A stretch of DNA of 64,000 bases from Mesotaenium endlicherianum (Eukaryota > Streptophyta > Zygnematophyceae > Zygnematales > Mesotaeniaceae): assembly GCA_009602735.1 (NCBI GenBank), contig WELA01013861.1:175425-239424 (forward strand), read 5' to 3'. Made by a program: the position numbers and the translations under genes. Of the stretch, positions 10,728 through 24,792 are shown in pieces. Within the stretch, counting starts at the first letter, position 1; each line of letters opens with the position of its first letter. Below the pieces are notes generated by a model. It was not told the DNA's origin, ran no database searches, and saw only the letters and a list, made by a program, of their open reading frames with translations.

Positions 10728-10999
10728 CATCAACTTGCAGACAGTGCAAGAGTAGGCTGCCCAGTTGCTGCGTTCACCCCTTGGTTCACCCCGGTCTGAG
10801 CCCCCAGGTTTCAAGAGACCATCAAAGAGGAGAAGGAGATCCGATTCCAGGTTTTGCTCCCCAGAAGATCGAGCCCCTGGTACTTAGTTTGCTGTTGTCT
10901 TTATTTTAGATTCAGTTGGTTGTGTTCCATGTGTGTTACTTTGTTGTAGATAATAGTAGGAAGTGTTGTTAAGTCGACAATAATTTAAATATGAGGGAT
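10728..10999 (+). repeat. Left arm of an imperfect inverted repeat
   Basis: About 270 bp ending in GAGGGAT right at the LTR start at 11000. It is matched in inverted orientation by 11825-12099. The shared blocks include the CATCAACTTGCA stretch, the AGAAGGAGATCCGA/TTCT region, and the GGCTC...CCAGGGGC region that encodes SPEDRAPGT in the inverted copy. Confidence 0.75.
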
Positions 11000-11702
11000 T
11001 GTAATGAATCAGTATGTTGAATAATTATAATATTCATCTAGATGTAATAGTTGAATAAGTTCAGCCTGCTGAACTTTAGTTAATATTAAGCCTGCTGGAT
11101 ATTTGATACTTAGTTAAATGACTCAGCCGAGAGCAGCAGGCTGAAGCCCATTAGCTCAGCCTATTGACTTGTGTCAGCTTGCTGACACATTCTTTGACAG
11201 CCAGCTGGCAACCGTACTCGGCAGCAGCAAACTGCCTAGCTATGCATCTAAGTGTGGTGTGCTAGATGAGTGGCCAGATGACACCCTTAAGGTGGATGGC
11301 GATTCGGGAGATGGCTGTGGATTTGGTTAGCCGAGGTCCTACCAACGTGGTTAACTCTCGGGTAGGCGGTGCCATCGCACTTGCCGTTGAACAGTAAACT
11401 CATTCCATGTACATTGCTAGGTGTTGCTCTCGAGTTCGGCTTTCAGAAACGAGGCCAACTCCCTTGTACCGCTTACCGAGAGATATCTGAATCCAAGGCG
11501 AGAAGCCATTGATTGATACGCACTGTCTTCTAGCCTTGCTTATGTATGAGTTTACTGATTGCATAATTGATGCTAGTTTACTTGCATTTGACTTGCGAGT
11601 ATTGTTCAGTGCTAGTGTCTTTTGTTTTTAATCAGTTAATAAAATGCACCATAAATTTTTTTATTTATAGTTAATCGCGTATTGGTAAGTTAATTCATTT
11701 CG
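11000..11702 (+). repeat. Ty3-family LTR, plus orientation
   Basis: About 703 bp starting TGTAATGAATC and ending near AATTCATTTC at 11702. It has no adjacent primer site and no clean 5-bp flanking duplication, unlike the solo LTR at 8910. It is somewhat more diverged and shortened, and is the centre of the inverted structure. Confidence 0.8.
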
Positions 11703-11708
11703 ATTGTA

Positions 11709-11824
11709 CTAAGCTTTAGAAATCCAGCATACTTAAATGTTAACTAAATTTCAGCCGGCTGAACTTATTTAACTATTAATATTTCAATGAATATCATATT
11801 TAACCAATATATTGATTCATTACA
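11709..11824 (-). repeat. LTR fragment (first ~115 bp), inverted
   Basis: The plus strand reads the family's 5' LTR end backwards, closing with GATTCATTACA at 11824 and followed directly by ATCCCTC. That is the exact inverse of GAGGGAT plus LTR start at 10993-11010. Confidence 0.8.
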
Positions 11825-12099
11825 ATCCCTCCAAAGTAGATTGTTGTTGACTTGACAACTCCTATTAAGTAATCGACTACATAAGTAACTCGCACGCAAC
11901 ACAAAAGCAGATCGACCTTAAAACAAAGACCACAACAAACTAAGTACCAGGGGCTCTATCTTCTGGGGAGCGACACCTAGAATCGGACCTTCTTCTCCTA
12001 TCTGGTGGTCTCTTGAAACCTTGGGGCTTAGAACAAGATGAACCGAGAGGAGAACGTAGCAACTGGGCAGCCTGCTCTTGCACAGTGTGCAAGTTGATG
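11825..12099 (-). repeat. Right arm of the inverted repeat, with coding remnant
   Basis: Inverted copy of 10728-10999. On the minus strand it encodes INLHTVQEQAAQLLRSPLG, then FKRPPDRRRRSDSR and a terminal SPEDRAPGT before a stop near 11940. This frame is better preserved than in the left arm. Confidence 0.75.
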
Positions 12100-12117
12100 A
12101 AGACAGTCTTTTTCCTT

Positions 12118-12213
12118 TTTACTAAGTAACCATAAATTACCATAAAGATTACTTGTTGATATAAAGATCTTCTATTAATTGTTAATTGCCTACAGGTAAG
12201 TCAATTCATTTCA
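12118..12213 (+). repeat. LTR 3'-end fragment
   Basis: About 95 bp carrying the ATAAAGATTACTTG-TTGATATAAAGATCTT block and ending CAATTCATTTCA, the last part of the family LTR in plus orientation. Confidence 0.75.
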
Positions 12214-12487
12214 CCAAGGGCGTCATCTGGCCACTCATCTAGCATATCACACTTATATGCATATCTAGACAGTTTGTTGATATCGAGTACGGCAGTCAGC
12301 TGGCTGTCAAAGAATGTGTCAACAAGCTGATCTAAGTTGACTTCAGTGTGCTGTCCTCGGCTGAGTCATTAAACTGAAATTTACAAGAAGTCCAGCAGAC
12401 TTAATATCAACTAAACTCAGCAGACTGAACTAAACTAATTATTATATTTGAATGAATGTTTATCTAGCAATATATTCATTCATTACA
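12214..12487 (-). repeat. LTR 5'-part fragment, inverted
   Basis: About 270 bp of the LTR's first part in minus orientation, from the GTCATCTGGCC block to CATTACA at 12487. It abuts the plus-oriented fragment at 12213 without a spacer, so two opposite LTR pieces are fused. Confidence 0.75.
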
Positions 12488-12794
12488 CCAGAGCTCTTCC
12501 TCAGTCGTTGAGTAATTTTGTTCGGCAGGTGTTAGCTTTTGAGTCTCAAAATCGATAGGTCTGCCTGCTTGCAACACGATAGCCTCTATCCAAGTTTTAA
12601 AATACTTGCGTATCGGCCAATTTGCCGTATTGATACTTCGTATTATAGACGTATACGTATTAATAAAATACTTTAAAAAAACAATGGACTGCTTTTCTTA
12701 TTTAATACCAAAATAAGATCTTCCCTTTCACAGGCGCATGGTTGACATGAATGTTATTTAACCATCTACTTTTTACGCGCTCGTCATTCTTCAC

Positions 12795-15722
12795 CTAACA
12801 CGGTCGACGAAATTCAAAACTTTCAAAATCTTCAAAAGTTACAGTCGTTAACAACTTTATACTGAGTACACACAATAGACATATTTTGGCGTATTTTATG
12901 TACAATTTTGGCACACCCGTAAATACTTCACCGTATTTATCCAATACGTATAGGCCGTATTCGTATTTTATGATTAGGGCCCCTATTCCAACATCGGACG
13001 CATCAGCGACCACCTCGTAGGGCAAGTTGGGATCGGCCAATGAAAGAACTAGCGCATAAGTGAGGGCATACGAAATGTGCTCAAAACGCAAATTGCGTAT
13101 TCTCATTCTAAAGAAACGGCACATTTTTTCTCGTCAGAGCAGAGAGTGGCGCGGCCATCACTGAATAACCTTTCATAAACATGCGAAAGTAATTAGCAAA
13201 CTCAAGGGATGAACGTACAATATGTACATCTTTCGTGACATGCCAATCTGCGACACACGCAATCTTGGCATGCAGGGTCAGGGCGCACCCCTTTTGAACC
13301 CACAATATGTCCAAAGTATAACAGTTCATCCTTTAGGGAGGAACATTTCTTGAGCTTAGCATGTAGCTGTTGCTCGCGAAGGATTTGCAACACCAATTCC
13401 AGATACTTGTAATGCTCGGCCTCCGTCTTTCAATAGGCAAGGATATTGCTGACGTCAACGAACTTACCCAAGTATGGTCTAAACAAATCGTTCATCGCGC
13501 TTTGGAATGTCGTTGGTGCATTGGTAAGTCCAAAACTTAAGACTTTGTATTGGAAGTGCTCAATAGGCAACCGAAACGCTGTCTTGGGGACGTCCTCTGG
13601 TGGCATTTGAATTTGATGGTAACCTTGGGCTAGATCAAGCGAGGAGACCACGAATACCCCCTGTAACAAATCAATCGAGTCATCAATGTGAGGCAATGAA
13701 TAGCGATTTTTCATCGTTATATTGTTCAACGCACAATAATAAAATTTTGAATGTACATCTTGAGCGTCCCATCTTTCTTTTGATCAAGTAGGATAAGGGC
13801 TCCAAATGGAGAAGAGCTCGGCTCAATCCATCATTTATTGAGCAAGTCGGTAATTTGGTACCTTCATTCTCGTGAGCTCCAACGGGCTTAGGTGATATAT
13901 AGGCCGCCAAGTGGGTTGAGCGTCGGGACCATGAGGGATTGTATGCCCAATACTTTGATCAGGTGGTAACTCGGCTGGTATTTTATTCGGAAAACACAAA
14001 CTTGTACTTCCGCAATAGAGCAGACGGTTCAGAAGTAAGAGTTGCGACATGACCAGGGACTTCTAGCATAGGCTCTTCTGTAAAGAGCGAAAAGGAAGGC
14101 TCTGGGGGTGCGTGCCTCAGTAATCCATAGAAAACATGTTAACCTCGCATTGTTAATCGTCGAGCTTGCTTTGTAGACAATAGAAGAGTCGGTTTAGGAC
14201 TCTCTATAGCCATATTGGGCTTAAGAGACTGAAACGTTCCTGGTCCCTTTGAGAAACAATGCATGTGTTTTGACCGTAGTCGAGTAATGCCCTTATTTGC
14301 ATCAGCCAAGTGTTACCCAAAATTGCATCAACACCTTCGGGCAAGTCAGTGACATAGAATTGCACGTGGCAAAAGAAGCATTATGCATCACTAGCAATCT
14401 CCTTGCCTTGAGAGGAAAGTGGGAAAAATTGAGGTTCTTTACCAAAATCCCATTGTGCATTGCCGATCCCCCGAGAAGCTGAGTGATTGGTTCAGATTCA
14501 CGCGTTTGTGTGTGAATGCAACAATAGAAATTGGTGCATTTTCCTTATGCGAGACAAGTATGCGTAACACTGTTTGAGGTTAGGATTATGCTGCTGAAAG
14601 TGCAAGAACATGTAAGCATGGAGAGTTCCAAGAATTCAGCAAAGCTCAACTCATGCATAAAATATATTTAGAACAAAAATGTTCATATCGGGTATGGCGC
14701 AGAGAACAAGAATTTTTGGTGCATGCGCACAAGCACCTATAATTTACTGCTCACTAAGGAGTGTTGTCAATACAAAAGAAGAAGCTCGCACTTATCGAGT
14801 AAAATGCGACGCCAACCTTGACATGATTTGAGTGAGCGTTGTGATAAGCAGGGCGGTTCTCTTATCGCTTTCGAGCTCAAATCCATGTGAGAGGGTCGAG
14901 TCACAAATTGACGAGATAATACTGAAAAGCATCACGTCAAAGCATTGAAGAAAGAGCAGTATATAAAATCCATAAAAAATCAATGGAAAATGTCAAATTT
15001 GGTCAAAACATGACCAGATATGGACGAAAAGTGCGGTCGATTCCAAAAAGTTTGTGCAAGCGTCAATTCCCGTACAATGACAACAAGCGAGACAATGTCA
15101 TGGAAAAGACCCTTGGGCAACAAGCCCATGTGTATATTGAAAGATGCGCGTACCATCCACGAATACAACTTGGGTGGGATGGGTGTAGAATAGAAAAAAG
15201 AAAGCCCTCCTTGGGACCCTTTTTGTGTACAACGGGGCAAAAGGCCCTGAACGATTTCAAAATTTGACTTGAACATGGGCGAGGGTTGAAGAAAACGGCG
15301 CTCTCCGTTACAAAAGTCAACTAGGGTGGACCCGACAGGTATCTATAAAACTTAGGCTCCACCCCTTGAGAAAGAAACAAGCGGCGATATTAAAAACGGA
15401 GAAAAATTTCTCGTGGCGAAAGGGGTTCAGTTGGCAAAATTCCGCCAGCGCCTAGTTGGCCTGGGAGACCGTTGAGGTTGTCATCGTTGCCAACAAGTGA
15501 AAAAGCTGTAAGAGCCACAGCAGTGGTTGCACCAACAGCATCTGCGTTAGAGGGAATCTTAGGTAACGCCAAAAAATGAAGAAAATTTTTCTCGTGGTGC
15601 AAGGTTGTGAAACAACGTAGAATTACGACAAGAATTCCACTTCTAAGAATATGTTTTCCCAAAATATGTATCCAACCACTAAATAACATTCCTTGGAGAA
15701 ATTGAGATCGACTTCGATACCA
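12795..15722 (-). mobile_element. Old Ty3 retrotransposon fossil of a second family
   Basis: Minus-strand similarity in the normal Ty3 order: a primer-binding-like TGGTATCGAAG (15722-15712) next to a TTACA end, a possible gag zone (about 15700-14520), protease/linker sequence (EGVDAILGNTWL near 14300), the stretch before RT (IPAELPPDQSIGHTIP near 13960), RT (DLAQGYHQIQMP and LSFGLTNAPTTF, 13729-13430), and RNase H (VVADASDVGIGALI near 13000). It is clearly broken, with many interruptions, and is not of the 720-bp-LTR family. An AT-rich stretch rich in CGTATT motifs (about 12590-12980) appears inserted near its 3' end. The linkage of the gag zone and primer site to the RT part is inference. 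Confidence 0.7.
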
Positions 15723-18298
15723 ATGTAACATTTTAAACGGTTCTGATTTCTTTGAGGATCTTTTTCCTCGGTATTCAAGGATAGTTTAATACTTAGTGGA
15801 AAGAAAATAATGATAAATTTGAATAATTGACAATCATGGAGAAAGCAAAAATGAATCTAGCATAGAATGTGTGCAAGTGAGAGTTGCACTCATAATAACT
15901 CGTGCAAGTATACATACTTGCACTATGTGAGGCACTGGAGTGCTTTGAGTCATCACCTAGAGCACTGGTTCATGTTCAACAAAAATGGTCAAACGGCGAT
16001 AACCCGTTCGGCCGAATGCTCGTAACGCGCCGTTTGGCCGTTTGGAGACTTGTTGACGGTTTCCGAAAAACCGTTTCACGCCAAATGGGCGTATTCGCGT
16101 TCACGCGACTTTTTGAAAAGTTGCGACAGCTTGCAAGGTCGCGTACAGATTTATCGGACATAAACTCGCAGTTATTATAACCACTTTGCCAAGTCGCTTA
16201 GATATAAACGATTGAATCTAAAGGTCGCGGGTGCGAATTCGCATGAATTCAAAGTAACTTTGCATAACTTTTCGTTTGAGTTTTACGACTATCTTCGGGT
16301 CGCGACACATCGACCGAGAGGTTTCGTGTTCGATTCCAACTAGTGGCTCCCTTAGGCCACTTCAAAGGTGTTTAACGATGGTCGTTAACCAAAAAAATGA
16401 CAATCATTATACGAAATAATGTAAGTCAAATTAAGTTAACTAAACAACAATAAATTAAGCTATTCCTTCATTAAACGTTAAGGTAACGTTATGATTGATT
16501 ATGTCGTGTTATTGGGAAGTAATTGAATTACTTTACAATGCTTTTTGTAATAGCAATTCGGTCCTTTTGCCAATTGACAAGGAATCAGTCGGCACACGCG
16601 TGTGTCGATTTATTTATCAAATATGCAATTGTCTATCAATTAAAATCTTGATAACATGAGAAAACACTAAGTAGTGGGAATGATCTTGAACCTTGAAAGG
16701 TTACACCATACATCTCTTTTGAACATGAATTTTTATAATCAAGTGAATTTTCTTCTTGACTAATCTCTTACGTAGCTCTCACACTCTTGCAAGGGTGGCA
16801 CGCCTCCAGGCCACTCCACCTTGTTATGTGATTACGGAAGGTCCTTGTGCATGCTTCCACTTGCGGGTGGGTGCGTTAGTGAGTATGGGCACACTCACGA
16901 CATTTTCCCTCCTCTCATCCCATAGCACGTGGGTGCATTAGTGAGTTTGGGCACATTCACAACATTTTCCCTCCTCTCATCCCATAGCACGTCAATAGCA
17001 GGGGTCCCATAGCACTTTGCAGCCACTTCCTAGTAAGTTGTTGGAAAGTCCAATTACTCTGCGCCGCGTCATGGACCATTTTGGAGTGCACCTTTTAAGT
17101 AGGCATACCAATTTCTGGTCCTTCCCAAGCTTCATGGAAACTTCGTAGAGCCTTATCTTCTTAGGGTTTAGCTATCTCTAAACAACATCTTAAGTGTGAA
17201 AAGTGCAGGTAGGTAACTAACCTAGAGCTCCTTTGAATTTTTCAATAGGCTCTAGCTTTGACTATGTAAAATGTTTGCCCTTTGCAAGGACCATTGGTTG
17301 CCAGCTTTTGTTGGTCAAGAAAGACTTTTATCGCTTGAGAGATTGTTGGTTGCCTCGGGCGAGTTGCGTGCGCCTGTCCCTTGCCCACACGCGTGATCGG
17401 TCCAATTGGTAGATTCTTTGCGATTAGTAGATGTACACTACTTCGCTTCAGTAGCAATATGATATATGTCAAATACAGTTTTAGTTTTGGGACACACCAA
17501 CAGATTTGTCCCAATACAAAGTTTGTGATAGATGAATAGATGAATAGATGCATAATAAATATATTTCTTTCTAGCTACCGCGTATTTGTAGATGTACATA
17601 ATCTTACACGCCAGAATTCTATAGTGCAATCGACTACATAAAGCTTCAATGTCGTTCTTTCTTCTTATTGCAGTTAGAATAGTAGAATAGCTTCTAGATC
17701 CCACCCAACCCACCCGTGGAAAATAAAATTCTTAGGATAATTAAGAGTAAACTGAGTAGGATGGTATAATAAGAAATTAGTATGTAAGAAGATCTACTCC
17801 TATTCTTTCTCTATCAAATATAAGCATATCTATTTTCCTCTTCAATTATTTTACTCTACTTTTTATATAATGTTATATGTATATGCAGATATAATATCTA
17901 TCACCAAGGAGACGCAACCAGAGCGGGCCCTGGCGGTGCCTGGCGGTGTCGCTATGCGGTATTCTTCACTGCTCTCGAGCACTCTCGAGTCTCCATAATG
18001 CACTCCGCACCGCCTTTCCTACTCTAGTGAGCTCACGAAGCGGCATATAGCGGAATTCGACGTCCATACAGAATCGACTGCTTCATTGATGAAATCGCAG
18101 CTCCTGCAACAGAAAGAAGGTGCTTCTTATAAACATCCTTATTGCTACTTTTACGGAGCAAGTTGAGGGCGAAAAAGTTGTGACCAGGCCTTGGATCTAG
18201 CTGAAGGACGGAACCAGCCACTCTGACACCAACGACGTTTCTAGCACGCTTAAAAGGAGTCATCGTTGTCTTTACACTTCTTCGAAATACAAGTCACC
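15723..18298. other. No gene seen; probable LTR remnant and a short tandem duplication
   Basis: The start may be the LTR of the minus-strand fossil, but its outer end could not be found. From 16200 to 17900 the sequence is AT-rich with no convincing frame. A 62-bp unit is tandemly duplicated at 16867-16990. The last ~250 bp are the upstream region of PRMT10. Confidence 0.4.
16867..16990. repeat. Tandem duplication, 62-bp unit, two copies
   Basis: Copies 16867-16928 and 16929-16990 share GTGGGTGC.TTAGTGAG and the block ACATTTTCCCTCCTCTCATC, differing at only a few bases. Confidence 0.9.
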
Positions 18299-21397
<3,099 letters not shown>

Positions 21398-21702
21398 GAC
21401 AATGATTGCAAAAGTGCGAACTGCTTCTTATGTGCTGCGCACATTGTTGGTTTATCATTGGAAGGGCCCCTACTGAGAGGCTAGCTTTACCTGTTTAGAA
21501 TGTGCCTTTAGGCATGTTTGCGACATGCCCGTTTTGTCAATAAGGTTCTACAGCCACTCGCTAAATTTCCACTTCTGCATTGCCCTGTGTATCACATCCT
21601 ATCAAATTGTTATGCTAGCGCACCATTTCTGACTGAGCACATCAGGAGTCCTGGGGACAGGAAGTAGTTAGCATTTGTGCATGCATACATGCTGTCTTAT
21701 GA

Positions 21703-22132
21703 TCAAGCAGTGAGCATGTCAAGCTGTTGTGGCCGCCTTGTCTGCTCAAAGGCTGCACCAGCAAGGGCAGCCATAGCCGCACCAATGATACCAGCATCGT
21801 TGCCAGCTGCAGCTGGCACTATGGGAGTGTTGTGAGGTAGCTTCACCAGGTGCAGCCACTGCCAGCCACAAATAAATGTGTCAAGTCTGCACTTGATTCT
21901 CGATAGCTTGGGCAGAACAAGAGAAGTTATTGGTATCATCAGTGCAGTAACATGTCTGGTCTCTGTCGTTCCGTGTCAGTGCCGCAATAGAGGAGAAAAG
22001 AAAATTACCAATTTGCTGAAGTCAGACTGAATAATGTCAAACTAAAGCTTCAGTCTCAGTCTGCCTAGGGACGCAACAATGAGCACCTCTCTCTCTCACA
22101 CATATACACATCCACATCCACATACAAGTACG

Positions 22133-22204
<72 letters not shown>

Positions 22205-24792
22205 ATCGTGGCAGTTTACCTCTTCATGCGCATCACTCACCCCGCCTCCCACCACCTGCCAGTAGCGTCGACCATAACAGGTATAAGGAAGAGCGACAGT
22301 GCACAATACTTGCAAACAACGACGTCCCCAGCTCGGGTGCCAGAAGTGGGGCCACTGGTACCCTGGACTGACCCTCCACTCCTGGAAGAGAGCACTCTTA
22401 TGCGTAGGCAGTATCATATACTGACGCATCTACTTGAATTCTGCTTCATTACTCCTTCTCAATCTCAGCTTGATGTTGTGTATTAGCAACCACTCGCTCA
22501 CCAAGGTACAGTTCCTTAGGTGAGTGACGGTGTCCGGACCGATGATGGTGTACACTAGACACTTCCTGCAGGCATGATGCAAGTCCAGGTTTACAATTTG
22601 GTATCGTTTATCTCAGCCATGCACCACCTGTTCACGGCACGTCCCTTTCAACGTAGAAGGCTGCTAATTTTGCAAAGAAGCAGGCCCTTGGGTTGAGGAG
22701 GTGGGGGAGCACTTTCTAAGAAGATCCATGGGGAGCAAGCAAGTGACAGGAAGGGACAGGCGTGGAAGTTGTTGGCAAATGGAGAAGATACTCACAAACA
22801 AGGTAGGCCAAATGAGGCGCTCGAGGTAGGAGAGGTACCAGGTGACCTTCTCCGCCCACTGCTCCCACGTCCAGCTGTTCTTCTTCACCAGCACCCCTGC
22901 AGCCATCTTCTCGGCCTCGCTCCCGTCTAGCTCCAGGTGACCGAATTCCAAGTTTGGTACCTGGCCCACCAGTTCGGTGCACACCTTCGGCATGTCAAGC
23001 TAGGGCGAGTCTTCCGACGACACTCTGGGCAGCCCAGAAGCAGACTTTCAACACACATGCCACTGTACACATACGTACTTGACTGCCAAATGGCGCTCAT
23101 TGTCCAGTACCGAGGGGCATGATCCACTCCTAAAGGACAGAGCTCTCTGTCCTGAAGGTAGACCACTTGCTGTCACAAATGCATAGTCCAGACTTTGGAA
23201 ACCGGAAGAGACCAGAAGGACAGCAGAATGCCAATGGCCTCGTCCAAAGCCTGCCCGTTACTCATTACAAGTGCGCCGAGTTTGTACTACACGAGAAGGA
23301 TAACATGTACATACTGCCCGGGCGCCAGTCAATGAGTCTCATTCAAAGTCTACACATCATCAATTGTCAGTTTATTTCTCTGTCACTTACAGCCGGAGAG
23401 CCATCGTGGCCCGTCAATTCCAGCGTTTCTCACGGTAAACACGCTGCGTTGTAGTGGACTTGTAGCACGCGGCAGTAAGGAGCAGGAAGGGGCACGGTAC
23501 CAGAATGCCCTCGGAGAACAGGGTGAAGCCGATGCCGGTGCCAAAGGTGACCATGCACACTACCCCTCGCTGGAACTCCTCCCCCACAGCCGCCCCAAAC
23601 GCCATGTCGGCATAACCTGCAGCATCCGCGTCATTCACAACTGCCACTGCCTCCACGCCCGTCTTGTCCTTGAACAGCTTTGCTGCGTCTGTTCCTATCC
23701 ACCCAGCATCAACTGCACAGCCCTCGCTCGCGCCACATACACGACACACAGCGTAGTAAGGCAAGGTAACTGACCAACAACGGGGTCTGACACAAGTGGG
23801 AGTCCGCAGAATGAGAGGCAAGAAAACTTGAGAATTGAGTACTTTCCACAACACATGCATTCAAGAGGTGTTCTTCCTCGACAATAGTGCTTCAAAACTT
23901 TGGGCATAGAGAGAATATGCAAAAGACATATGAAAAAGAAGAGGAGGCTTGAAGAGATGTACTGTTGGCGGCTGTGCAAACAACTCCTTGACGGACGACA
24001 GCAGGCACCCCCACACCGATTGCCCCAGTCCACTGCCAATTGATAAACAAAAAGGTGTTGAATATGATGATAAAACTGCCCTCCTACCTAATCCACCGAT
24101 ACCCATTCTCGTTCTTGCCAACATAATGGGCTCCTATGGCGAAGACGTGAAGCATGCTTAGTGTAAGTTTCTACAGGCAGGGGAAAAGAGAACGTTGGTA
24201 AAGGACGTGCCACTGTCATTTCGGTTCAGGTGCAGACGCGCAGCGTGATTTTAAGTGCCCAACTTCAAACTTATCTCCAAGAGCAAAAGGATCGCTAGCC
24301 GTAATTGAAACATACCTGGTATTGTTCACACATTTGCTTGATGACCTCTGCACAAGCTTCGGGAGTAGCAGGCTGTGGAGTCATTATGACATGCTTCTTT
24401 TCCAGAAGCTGGCCTGTCCTTGTATCTACAGGAGCAGCCTTAATGCTTGTGCCGCCAATATCAATACCCAGAATGACATGTCCCACACCGTAACAGGAGT
24501 CATCTTCTATGCCACCCTTAGCTTGATCTTTGACAATGTCACGATCTTCTGGTCGGCAAGTACCAATATCTATATCTGTTGAGCTGATTTCGCTGGTTAC
24601 GCTTGCATGCGGTATGCGATTGTAGCCCTTAACACCTTTGGATATGCTGATGGAAGGCAAAGTTGTCTTTGAGCGGAACATATGCGAGGAAGGCTTCACA
24701 TTACATGCTGTGTCCCGCCTGACATTTGGAGGCAAATATGCCAGCCGAGAGTGTGGTAACACCTTCAAGTGATAGCACAAAGAGCTTGCCAT
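21703..24792 (-). CDS. ROK-family polyphosphate-glucokinase-like kinase, 6 exons
   Basis: Likely phosphorylates glucose using polyphosphate and/or ATP. Exons in gene order: 24792-24316, 24032-23963, 23712-23501, 22960-22796, 22255-22220 (36 bp) and 21858-21703. All junctions are GT-AG and phase-consistent, giving 371 residues. Motifs: phosphate-1 [11 protein letters not shown] (108-118), WIGTD (187-191), VVNDADAAG with catalytic Asp210, FGTGIG (239-244), [13 protein letters not shown] (254-266), VVGGGVSD and a C-terminal [12 protein letters not shown]. The Zn-binding CxCGxxGC of other ROK kinases is absent and the sequence after GHLELDG matches bacterial PpgK, so this subfamily is favoured. 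About 100 Ser/Arg-rich residues precede the kinase core and could be a plastid or mitochondrial transit peptide (inference). A compound CA/GA microsatellite sits in the last intron. Confidence 0.9.
22131..22202. repeat. (CA)n-(GA)n compound microsatellite
   Basis: CA repeats followed by nearly 30 uninterrupted GA units, inside the last intron of the kinase gene. It begins 17 nt after the 5' splice site on the coding strand, where it reads (TC)n then (TG)n. Confidence 0.95.

Noticed and set aside
8910-11702. The two plus-oriented LTRs as the ends of one short element carrying the 9769-10566 ORF
   Set aside because: The first LTR has its own matching CCCTT duplication on both sides and no primer-binding site follows it, so it is a solo LTR.
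22079-22486. Open frames encoding HTHTHT/RERERE or SLSLSL across the microsatellite
   Set aside because: They are translations of the CA/GA repeat within a kinase intron; only the 36-nt exon inside is supported.
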